A stretch of DNA of 7,604 nt from Actinomycetes bacterium (GTDB taxonomy: Bacteria; Actinomycetota; Actinomycetes; Actinomycetales; Demequinaceae). A model generated the notes under the pieces. That model worked only from the letters and a program-made list of their open reading frames with translations, made no database searches and had not been told where the DNA came from. Both the position numbers and the translations under genes were made by a program. The stretch is from assembly GCA_023432235.1 (NCBI GenBank), contig JAEYUX010000049.1:1-7604 (forward strand). Direction: 5' to 3'. Position 1 is the stretch's first letter; each line of letters begins with the position of its first letter. Shown here one piece after another: positions 1-5,999 of this stretch.

Positions 1-722
1 CGACCTCGCAGCGCCTTGCGATCTGCGCGTGCTCGCGCGGGGTCGACACCCTTGGGGATTGGCATCTGCGGTCCGCCAAGCGCGCGCAGGCGAGCCCGCA
101 CAGCGTCCTGGTCGGCCCCAGAAAGCCCCTTGCCGAGGCCGCGGCCAAACTCTTGACGCTTGATCGCACGGATCGTCTTTGTCAGGTTCTTGAGGCGAAC
201 CTCGCCTTCGTTGTTCCCCACATAGAGCGTCGTGACGGGCACACCGGGAACGAGCTTCCCGAGGCGTGCGGTCGTCTGGTCGACGGTCTTCTTGGCGGAG
301 CGGCCACCTTCTGCGAGAAGAACGACGCCGCCCTGGCCGACACCCTGGAACACCACCGCACGGCTACGTGCCTCAACGGCGATCGGTTCATCGGCGAACT
401 GCCATCCACGGCGAATGGATTGGGCAACAGCAAGGGATCCGCCTAGCTGACCGTCCATTTGCTTGAACATCTGCTTCTCAAAGCGGCGGGTGAGAACGAG
501 CAGACCAAGGATCATGCCGGTCATGAGGCCGAGCACGGGGCCAAAGATCTTCGCGAAGTAGCCCGACACGACAAAAGCGGACGCAATACCGAGCGCGATC
601 GGTACGCCCGCAACAAGCGCGATCAACCATGTAAGCGCCTTGTCGACCTTCGCCGTGATCTTGTAGGCCTGGACCAGCGTCTTGTACCAGCGCTGTTTGG
701 GTGCGGGAGCTTGCTTCGCCAT
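1..722 (-). CDS. DUF4191 family membrane protein (3' end outside window)
   Basis: The frame is open from the ATG at 722 to the window edge, 240 complete codons without a stop, so only the C-terminal end is missing. I translated it directly; it reads MAKQAPAPKQRWYKTLVQAY at its start. A basic N-terminus is followed by two closely spaced hydrophobic segments at about residues 32-53 and 59-77, then a roughly 160-residue soluble domain rich in Gly, Val and Lys/Arg. Length, the two early TM segments and the position just after lipA match the actinobacterial DUF4191 family (Rv2219 in M. tuberculosis). The molecular function of that family is unknown, and I do not assign one. The start is preceded by a weak AGGCGG ribosome site (732-727) four bases away. 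The gene follows lipA by 26 bases and is probably co-transcribed, although a TAGACT -10-like hexamer in the gap could provide an extra promoter. Confidence 0.88.
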   Translation of the reverse strand, partial: MAKQAPAPKQRWYKTLVQAYKITAKVDKALTWLIALVAGVPIALGIASAFVVSGYFAKIFGPVLGLMTGMILGLLVLTRRFEKQMFKQMDGQLGGSLAVAQSIRRGWQFADEPIAVEARSRAVVFQGVGQGGVVLLAEGGRSAKKTVDQTTARLGKLVPGVPVTTLYVGNNEGEVRLKNLTKTIRAIKRQEFGRGLGKGLSGADQDAVRARLRALGGPQMPIPKGVDPARARADRKALRG

Positions 723-748
723 AGTGCCGCCTAGTCTAGTGCGCTCGA
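723..748 (-). promoter_or_regulatory. lipA-DUF4191 gap with possible -10 TAGACT and CTAGTCTAG palindrome
   Basis: Read on the minus strand, the gap holds TAGACT (738-733), which fits the actinobacterial TANNNT -10 pattern. It is followed directly by AGGCGG (732-727), a weak ribosome site four bases from the ATG at 722. The hexamer lies in the palindrome CTAGTCTAG (731-739). If TAGACT is a real -10, transcription would begin only 3-4 bases before the start codon and exclude the AGGCGG site, so the two readings compete. No convincing -35 was found. This is a sequence-pattern call only. Confidence 0.3.
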
Positions 749-1762
749 TTACGCGCGGGGAGCGCGTGCGAGGAGGGCCGACGCTTCCTGGCGGGCCACC
801 ACGGGCTGAGCGAGGTGAGACAAGGCAGGGGGAATCTCCCTGCCCTTGCGCGACATTGCTTGCGCCCATAAGCGGCCGGCCCGGTACGACGAGCGCACGA
901 GCGGCCCAGACATGACGCCTGCAAAGCCAATTTCCTCGGCGGCGTTCGACAACTCGACAAACTCTTCGGGCTTCACCCACCGGTCGACGGGGTGGTGGCG
1001 CGGGGAGGGGCGCAGGTATTGGGTGATCGTCAACAAGTCGCAACCAGCGTCGTGCAAGTCACGAAGTGCCTGAATCACTTCGTCGAACGTCTCGCCCATG
1101 CCGAGAATGAGATTGGACTTCGTCACGAATCCATCGGCTTGCGCCCGCGTGAGGACCTCAAGGGAACGCTCATACGTAAAGGCGGGCCGAATCCGCTTGA
1201 ACACCCGCGGCACGGTCTCCACATTGTGAGCGAGAACCTCAGGGCGCGAGGCAAACACCTCTGCCAACTGATCGGGGTTCGCGTTGAAGTCAGGAATGAG
1301 GAGCTCGACACCTGTGCCGGGGTTGAGAGCGTGAATCTGGCGCACCGTTTCCGCGTAGAGCCAAGCACCGCCGTCGTCGAGGTCATCGCGTGCTACGCCG
1401 GTCACCGTCGAGTACTTGAGCCCCATCTCACGCACCGATTCGGCAACGCGGCGAGGCTCGTCGCGGTCAAGAGCGGATGGCTTGCCGGTGTCGATCTGGC
1501 AGAAGTCGCAACGACGTGTGCACTGTGAGCCGCCGATGAGGAAGGTCGCCTCGCGGTCCTCCCAGCACTCAAAAATGTTGGGGCAGCCCGCCTCTTCACA
1601 CACCGTGTGGAGATTGCCGCCCTTCACGAGCCCCTTCAGTTCCTTGTACTCGGGGCCCATCGTTGCGGTGGTACGAATCCACTCGGGCTTGCGCTCAATG
1701 GGCGTTTCGGCGTTGCGGGCCTCGACGCGGAGCATCTTGCGTCCTTCGGGGGCGAGTGTCAC
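749..1762 (-). CDS. lipA: Lipoyl synthase LipA (radical SAM)
   Basis: LipA inserts two sulfur atoms at C6 and C8 of the octanoyl group carried on lipoyl domains, completing lipoate assembly in the cytoplasm. The 337-residue protein carries both signature clusters. The auxiliary cluster motif is CEEAGCPNIFEC, with cysteines 55, 60 and 66. The radical SAM motif is CTRRCDFC, with cysteines 81, 85 and 88. The C-terminal RSSYRA motif (residues 290-295) supplies the conserved serine that ligates the auxiliary cluster. I chose the GTG at 1762, giving VTLAPEGRKMLRVEARNAET, because it matches the family N-terminus, is preceded by AGGAG at five bases, and overlaps the lipB stop as GTGA. An in-frame extension to 1822 would add 20 residues unlike the family. 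All key residues are intact and the length is normal. Translation is probably coupled to lipB. Confidence 0.97.
   Translation of the reverse strand: MTLAPEGRKMLRVEARNAETPIERKPEWIRTTATMGPEYKELKGLVKGGNLHTVCEEAGCPNIFECWEDREATFLIGGSQCTRRCDFCQIDTGKPSALDRDEPRRVAESVREMGLKYSTVTGVARDDLDDGGAWLYAETVRQIHALNPGTGVELLIPDFNANPDQLAEVFASRPEVLAHNVETVPRVFKRIRPAFTYERSLEVLTRAQADGFVTKSNLILGMGETFDEVIQALRDLHDAGCDLLTITQYLRPSPRHHPVDRWVKPEEFVELSNAAEEIGFAGVMSGPLVRSSYRAGRLWAQAMSRKGREIPPALSHLAQPVVARQEASALLARAPRA
751..767 (-). other. 6-bp perfect hairpin at the 3' end of lipA
   Basis: ACGCGC (751-756) and GCGCGT (762-767) form a perfect inverted repeat with a five-base loop, covering the last codons of lipA and touching its TAA stop. 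It is GC-rich and has no following T-run, so it is not a canonical intrinsic terminator. It could slow or partly stop transcription into the DUF4191 gene, protect an mRNA end, or be a chance result of Arg/Ala codons in GC-rich DNA. Confidence 0.3.
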
Positions 1763-2454
1763 GCGATCTCCTGGGACTCGGGGATATCGGGTGCGCCAAC
1801 GGGCGCTCCACCTGTGGTCCATCGTATGTCTGCCAATGCACGTTCAAGTTCGCGCACCGTTGTGGGGACAACGTCGGTGATGGTGACGCGTCGTCCCAGT
1901 TCAAGCGAAAGCGATGTCACATCCGCATCTGAAATGCCGCACGGCACGATCTTGTCGAAAGCGGCGAGATCAGGCTCGCAGTTGAGTGCAAAGCCGTGCA
2001 TGGTGACGCCCTTCGCCACGCGCACCCCGATGGCGCAAATCTTTCTTTCGCGCCGCATTCCAGACGCGGGTAGCCACACGCCGGAGCGGTCCTCAACGCG
2101 CACCGTCTCAATGCCGAATTCGGCGCAGACGCCCATGATCGCGTCTTCGAGCCGTCGGACGTACTTCACCACATCGACCGGTTCAGCAAGACGGATGATC
2201 GGGTAGCCCACGAGCTGCCCGGGACCATGCCACGTAATGCGTCCACCGCGGTCAACGTCGATGACGCGAGTCCCATCGAGAGGGCGGTCCCACTGAGCGG
2301 TCCGTTTGCCAGCGGTGTAGACGCTTGAGTGCTCAACGAGGATCAGCGTGTCGGGCTCTTCTCCCGCGACAACCCTCGCGTGAATGTCGCGCTGACGCTG
2401 CCACATCTGCTCATAGTCGAGCGGCCCGTGGCCGAGTTCCGATGTGATCTGCAC
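1759..2454 (-). CDS. lipB: Octanoyltransferase LipB
   Basis: LipB moves octanoyl from acyl carrier protein to the lysine of lipoyl domains, the first committed step of lipoate synthesis, and forms a thioether/thioester acyl intermediate on a cysteine. The 231-residue protein shows the family motifs in order: RGGRITWHGPGQL (69-81), SGVWLP (124-129), KICAIGVRV with the active-site lysine K138, MHGFALNC (152-159), and FDKIVPCGISD with the catalytic cysteine C172. Length and spacing match mycobacterial LipB. The GTG at 2454 is the only upstream start available, since an in-frame TAG lies four codons before it. There is no usable ribosome site, but TAGCCT sits six bases upstream, which suggests a leaderless transcript. 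The TGA stop overlaps the lipA GTG by four bases. The C-terminal tail after about residue 205 is variable, as in relatives. Confidence 0.97.
   Translation of the reverse strand: MQITSELGHGPLDYEQMWQRQRDIHARVVAGEEPDTLILVEHSSVYTAGKRTAQWDRPLDGTRVIDVDRGGRITWHGPGQLVGYPIIRLAEPVDVVKYVRRLEDAIMGVCAEFGIETVRVEDRSGVWLPASGMRRERKICAIGVRVAKGVTMHGFALNCEPDLAAFDKIVPCGISDADVTSLSLELGRRVTITDVVPTTVRELERALADIRWTTGGAPVGAPDIPESQEIA
1763..1772 (-). promoter_or_regulatory. Ribosome binding site that fixes the lipA start
   Basis: On the minus strand AGGAG (1772-1768) lies five bases before the GTG at 1762, inside the last codons of lipB. It is the strongest Shine-Dalgarno-like site at any minus-strand start in the window, and it favours the GTG start over the upstream in-frame one at 1822. 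Confidence 0.75.
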
Positions 2455-2506
2455 CTCACCAGGCTAACGCCGGAATACCTGAGCCCAGTTGCGGTTTGAT
2501 AGGTCC
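2455..2506. promoter_or_regulatory. Divergent promoter region for lipB and the MMPL gene
   Basis: Only 52 bases separate the two GTG starts. Toward lipB, TAGCCT (minus strand, 2466-2461) fits the TANNNT -10 pattern and ends six bases before the GTG. Toward the transporter, TTTGAT (2495-2500) also ends six bases before its GTG, but it lacks the important A at position 2 and is a weaker match. Neither start has a good Shine-Dalgarno sequence, so both mRNAs may be leaderless, as is common in actinobacteria. No clear -35 is visible on either side. With normal 16-18 base spacers, the two RNA polymerase footprints would overlap almost completely. Confidence 0.5.
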
Positions 2507-4684
2507 GTGAAGACTCGTACCTGGTTAAGGCCCGTTCTCGTGGCTGTCGTCATTGTTGTGTGGCTCGGCATTTCCGGTGCCGGAGGCCAAACCTTCGGCA
2601 AGTTGAGCTCGGTCCAGGAGAACGAGAACTCAGTCTTTCTCCCATCCTCTGCCGAATCAACGAAGGTCGCGGCTGAGCACGAGCAATTTGTCACGTCCGA
2701 CGCCGTTCCCGGCTTGTTCGTGATTGACGCGGTGACGCCGGACCGCCTAGGAGAAATCCAGGCGTGGGCCGATCACGTCGGCGCTGTCGCCATCGAGGGC
2801 GACCCCGAGGCTCGCAGCGTTCGCGAGGCGCTCGCGTCCGATCCAGTCGCCGTGCCCTCGGAAGACGGTGAGGCGGCGCTCGTCATCTTTGAAATCTCTG
2901 CGGACGTCTTTGGCGAGAACGCGGGTGAAGGCACCATCGGTGAACTCGTCGTGAAGACGGTCCGTCACGAATGGACGCAGAGTGGACTCGACAGCCCGGG
3001 GTACTTCACGGGTGCGGCAGGCATTGTTGCTGACCTCGTTGGCGCCTTCGCGGGCATCGACGGCATCTTGCTGCTCGTCGCCTTGACCGTCGTCCTCATC
3101 ATTTTGCTCATCGTCTATCGGAGCCCGGTTCTGCCGTTCTTGGTGCTTGCCACCGCGATGATCGCACTCACGGCGGCGATCATCGCCGTCTACGCCCTCG
3201 CGACCAACGACGTCATCACGCTCAACGGTCAATCGCAGGGAATCATGTTCATTCTTGTTGTCGGTGCAACCACTGACTATGCGCTCCTGCTTGTCGCCCG
3301 CTACCGCGAGGAACTGCTGCGCCGCCGCAGCACGTACGAAGCCCTCGGTGTGGCATGGCGCCGGTCGATCGAGCCGATCGCAGCGTCGGCCGGAACAGTC
3401 ATTTTGGGGCTCATGGTGCTCCTGCTGTCGGACCTCAAATCCAACTCATCACTTGGCCCCGCCGGCGCGATTGGTATTGCCAGCGCGCTCTTTGCGGCGC
3501 TCACGCTCCTTCCCGCGCTGTTGCTCATCGGTGGTGAGCACGCCCGTGGTGTGTTCTGGCCCGCGCGGCCGCGTTACCTCGGCGCGGATGACCGCGAGGC
3601 GGCGCAGACCACTGAAGCGGTCGAGCAGAAGGCCGGAATCTGGGGCCGTGTGTCGACCTTTGTCGACGCCCGCCCCCGTGCTGTCTGGATTGGTGCGGCT
3701 GGCCTCCTCGCCCTCATGTCAATTGGCCTTACTCAGCTCGAGGCGGACGGCGTGGGTGACCGCGATGTCTTCCTCGCTGAGACGGAATCGGTGACGGGAT
3801 TCGAGGTGCTCGAAGAACACTTCGACGCGGGCGCCACGTCGCCCGTTCGCGTCATCGTCGATGAGGAGGACGCCGACGCCGTCCTCACCGCAGTGCAGGA
3901 CGTTGCGGGCATTGAGCAGGCTTATCTGCTGACTCAGGCGATCGCCGAGGGCGCCCCGCCTGGGGAGGGCGACGCCGCACCGCTGGTCGTCAACGGCCGT
4001 GTGGAGATCGAGGCGGTCACCGCGACAGCGGCCTCAACCCGCGCCTCGCAGGACGTTGTCGAGGCTGTGCGAGCCGTGGTTCATGACGTCTCGGATACCG
4101 CGATTGTGGGCGGTCAAGCGGCGGAGGCACTCGACACCCGGCTCACCACTGACCGGGACATCGTTGTCATCCTCCCGGTGATCCTGCTCGTCATCTTCTT
4201 GGTGCTCGTGCTCTTGCTTAGATCGATCGTGGCACCTGCACTCATCGTGCTTGCGAACATCCTGTCCTTTGGTGCCGCAATGGGCATATCGGCCCTCGTC
4301 TTCGACTGGTTCTTCGACTTCCCCGGCATCGACCCGGCTGTCCCGTTGCTCGCTTTCGTGTTCTTGGTTGCGCTCGGTGTCGACTACTCGATCTTCCTCA
4401 TGTCAAGGGCTCGAGAAGAGGCATTGGCGCACGGCACCGCAGATGGCGTCCGCAGGGCCCTCGCGGTGACCGGTGGCGTCATCACGTCTGCCGGGATCGT
4501 GCTGGCGGCGACATTTGCCGCTCTCGGCGTGCTCCCGCTCGTGTTCTTGGCACAGATCGCGTTCATCGTGGCCTTTGGCGTGTTGGTTGATACGTTCATC
4601 GTCCGGTCGCTGCTCGTGCCCGGTCTCGTCGCTGACATCGGCCGACGCTCGTGGTGGCCGTGGATGCGCCGCTTTGAGTCCTGA
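2507..4684 (+). CDS. MMPL/RND-superfamily membrane transporter
   Basis: A 725-residue integral membrane protein with the two-fold RND/MMPL layout. TM1 (about 8-25) is followed by an extracytoplasmic domain (26-185), then TM2-TM6 (about 187-204, 207-232, 247-265, 292-312 and 320-345). A charged cytoplasmic linker leads to TM7 (391-408), a second extracytoplasmic domain (409-548), and TM8-TM12 (about 550-705). Two Asp-Tyr pairs, D257-Y258 in VGATTDYALLLVARYREEL and D626-Y627 in ALGVDYSIFLMSRAREE, sit in TM4 and TM10, where MmpL proteins carry the proton-relay residues. This supports a proton-driven exporter of lipids or other hydrophobic compounds, but the substrate cannot be told. I chose the GTG at 2507 over the in-frame TTG at 2489, since it leaves a natural basic start (VKTRTWLRP) and has a -10-like hexamer at the right distance. 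The gene diverges from lipB and is followed by the pseudokinase gene. Confidence 0.93.
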   Translation: MKTRTWLRPVLVAVVIVVWLGISGAGGQTFGKLSSVQENENSVFLPSSAESTKVAAEHEQFVTSDAVPGLFVIDAVTPDRLGEIQAWADHVGAVAIEGDPEARSVREALASDPVAVPSEDGEAALVIFEISADVFGENAGEGTIGELVVKTVRHEWTQSGLDSPGYFTGAAGIVADLVGAFAGIDGILLLVALTVVLIILLIVYRSPVLPFLVLATAMIALTAAIIAVYALATNDVITLNGQSQGIMFILVVGATTDYALLLVARYREELLRRRSTYEALGVAWRRSIEPIAASAGTVILGLMVLLLSDLKSNSSLGPAGAIGIASALFAALTLLPALLLIGGEHARGVFWPARPRYLGADDREAAQTTEAVEQKAGIWGRVSTFVDARPRAVWIGAAGLLALMSIGLTQLEADGVGDRDVFLAETESVTGFEVLEEHFDAGATSPVRVIVDEEDADAVLTAVQDVAGIEQAYLLTQAIAEGAPPGEGDAAPLVVNGRVEIEAVTATAASTRASQDVVEAVRAVVHDVSDTAIVGGQAAEALDTRLTTDRDIVVILPVILLVIFLVLVLLLRSIVAPALIVLANILSFGAAMGISALVFDWFFDFPGIDPAVPLLAFVFLVALGVDYSIFLMSRAREEALAHGTADGVRRALAVTGGVITSAGIVLAATFAALGVLPLVFLAQIAFIVAFGVLVDTFIVRSLLVPGLVADIGRRSWWPWMRRFES

Positions 4685-4693
4685 TTTTCCCCC

Positions 4694-4702
4694 TGTGGAT
4701 AA
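4694..4702 (-). other. Perfect consensus DnaA box
   Basis: TGTGGATAA reads TTATCCACA on the minus strand, an exact match to the classical 9-base DnaA box. It is in the short gap between the transporter stop and the pseudokinase start. I found no second exact copy of this sequence or of TTGTCCACA in the window, so it is not an origin array. It could be a DnaA regulatory or titration site, or chance. Confidence 0.45.
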
Positions 4703-4708
4703 CCGCAT

Positions 4709-4730
4709 GTGACCCCGTGAGGCGGGGCAC
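4709..4730 (+). terminator. GC-rich hairpin between the MMPL and pseudokinase genes
   Basis: CCCCG (4713-4717) and CGGGG (4723-4727) pair around the loop TGAGG. The flanking GTG (4709-4711) and CAC (4728-4730) extend the stem to eight pairs with one bulged A at 4712. No T-run follows, so this is at best an imperfect intrinsic terminator for the MMPL transcript. Since it ends only nine bases before the next start codon, it could instead hold down translation of the pseudokinase mRNA. Confidence 0.4.
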
Positions 4731-4739
4731 AGTGGGGGA

Positions 4740-5999
4740 ATGAACACTCTCACGCCGCAAGGACAGGCACAGGGAACCGAGAGGGTCGTCGGAGAGGGGT
4801 CTGAGACCTTTGAGCGGGTACGCCTGCGCCGCGATGCCCTTGAGGCGAGTGGTGTCGACGGATTGATTGTGCCTGCCCGGGTCGCGCTTCAGTCTCAAGA
4901 CGCAGTGGTGGTGACGGAGCCGGCATGCGAGGGCGTGACTCTTGGGGATGTGTTGCAAGCGCGGGGGAGTTTGCACGCCGGTGAATGCGTGTGGTGGGCC
5001 GCGCAGGTCGCCCACTTGCTGGCCTCGCTGCACAAGGTCGGCATCGCTCATGGCGCGCTGAGCGCGGAGGCGATTGTCATCGATGGCGACCGGGTGCGGC
5101 TTGGAAGGCTTGTCGACGGAGCGCCCGAGGCGTCCGGTCCGGATGATGTGGCCGCTCTCGGTGAACTCCTCACACGGAGTGTCCGTCCCGATGAGGCCGC
5201 CCGGGTTCAGGCATGGGCCGAGCCGATGCAACATGACCGCGTCGATGCGCGTCCTTCGGCTGCGATGGTCGCGCGCGCCATAGCCTCATGCGCTCCTGCT
5301 CAGCCAATCGATGTGCCCGTCCGCGACGTCGTGGGGTCAATGCGGAGGCGTGCGTCAGCGGTGTATGAAGTCGAACGTCTTCCCGGCACGTGGTGGTGGC
5401 GTGCGCGCGTTGCCATGCGGAAGCACTGGCGACGGGGCACGGTTGTGCTGGCCGGCGCTGCGGTGCTTGGGCTTGGGGTGACGGCGGCGGTGCACGGCTT
5501 TGGCTCAGGTGGCGCCTCGGGTGACTCCGCGGTGCAGGTGATCCCAGCGTCGGGAACGCCGATCGAGGATGAGCCCCCGGGTGACGCCGCAGTGCAGCTC
5601 ACCCTGAGTCGCTTTGCCGCGATGATCAACGGCGATGGTGAGGCTCTTATCGCCTTGACTGCGCCTGGAAGCCCGGCACGTGCCGATGCCGAGGCCACCT
5701 CCCAACTCTTCGCTGAGGGACGGCTCGGCTTCACTGCGATGAGTGAGTTGCCAACGCGTGCCGACATCTCGCTGCAGGTCGAGGAGGTTCGACATGAGGG
5801 CACGAGTTCCCTCCGCACGGCAGAGGTCATCGTCACGTACGCGGGACCCGCCTATGAAGTGACGCTGGACGGAGTGATGAGCACCGTGGATTCGCAGAGC
5901 GTGCGCGTGCGGATGATGCTGGCGTGGGTCGAGGGTGCTGGGTGGCGCGTCGCGGAGGCGACTCAGGACTTCGCTGACGCCTCGGACTCGACAACGTAA
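4740..5999 (+). CDS. Membrane-anchored pseudokinase-like protein with extracytoplasmic domain
   Basis: The 419-residue protein begins with a region resembling the kinase hinge and C-lobe. GLIVPARVALQSQDAVVVTE (41-60) and VTLGDVLQARGSLHAGE (66-82) fit the beta4-hinge-alphaD area. AHGALSAEAIVI (103-114) aligns with HRDLKPENILL, but the catalytic Asp, Lys and Asn are replaced by A106, S108 and A111. RLGRLVDG (120-127) replaces the DFG region. DDVAALGELL (135-144) and DARPSAAMVARAI (169-181) match later C-lobe signatures. No glycine loop or beta3 lysine is visible, so catalysis is unlikely. A basic stretch leads to one TM helix (about 234-253), a Gly/Pro-rich linker, and a C-terminal domain (about 284-410) whose leading helix, strands and final GWRVAEATQ recall NTF2-like folds. 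The C-terminal half is expected outside the membrane. ATG 4740 is the only usable start, since a TGA lies ten codons upstream in frame. The gene may act with the adjacent transporter; this is inference. Confidence 0.75.
   Translation: MNTLTPQGQAQGTERVVGEGSETFERVRLRRDALEASGVDGLIVPARVALQSQDAVVVTEPACEGVTLGDVLQARGSLHAGECVWWAAQVAHLLASLHKVGIAHGALSAEAIVIDGDRVRLGRLVDGAPEASGPDDVAALGELLTRSVRPDEAARVQAWAEPMQHDRVDARPSAAMVARAIASCAPAQPIDVPVRDVVGSMRRRASAVYEVERLPGTWWWRARVAMRKHWRRGTVVLAGAAVLGLGVTAAVHGFGSGGASGDSAVQVIPASGTPIEDEPPGDAAVQLTLSRFAAMINGDGEALIALTAPGSPARADAEATSQLFAEGRLGFTAMSELPTRADISLQVEEVRHEGTSSLRTAEVIVTYAGPAYEVTLDGVMSTVDSQSVRVRMMLAWVEGAGWRVAEATQDFADASDSTT
5520..5600 (+). repeat. Two in-frame 21-base imperfect repeats in the pseudokinase linker
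   Basis: Bases 5520-5540 and 5580-5600 match at 17 of 21 positions and lie exactly 60 bases apart, encoding GDSAVQV and GDAAVQL just outside the membrane helix. They may be a trace of a small internal duplication in the linker, or chance in a low-complexity region. Confidence 0.3.

Noticed and set aside
153..734. Plus-strand open frames opposite the DUF4191 gene
   Set aside because: They are antisense to a continuous frame with clear membrane segments and show no recognisable domain or ribosome site.
1763..1822. In-frame N-terminal extension of lipA to a start at 1822
   Set aside because: The added 20 residues do not resemble LipA N-termini, lie inside lipB, and the GTG at 1762 has a good ribosome site and the expected family start.
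992..2206. Long plus-strand frames opposite lipA and lipB
   Set aside because: Both genes on the minus strand carry full family motifs; the opposite frames are products of GC-rich codon bias.
2489..2506. TTG at 2489 as the MMPL start
   Set aside because: No ribosome site precedes it; the GTG at 2507 gives a normal family N-terminus and fits a -10-like hexamer at leaderless spacing.
4694..4727. Replication origin suggested by the DnaA box
   Set aside because: Only one box is present, with no AT-rich unwinding region and no dnaA, dnaN or similar neighbours.
4596..5234. Minus-strand frame of 212 codons opposite the MMPL end and pseudokinase start
   Set aside because: It spans two plus-strand genes and the gap, and its translation has no recognisable features.
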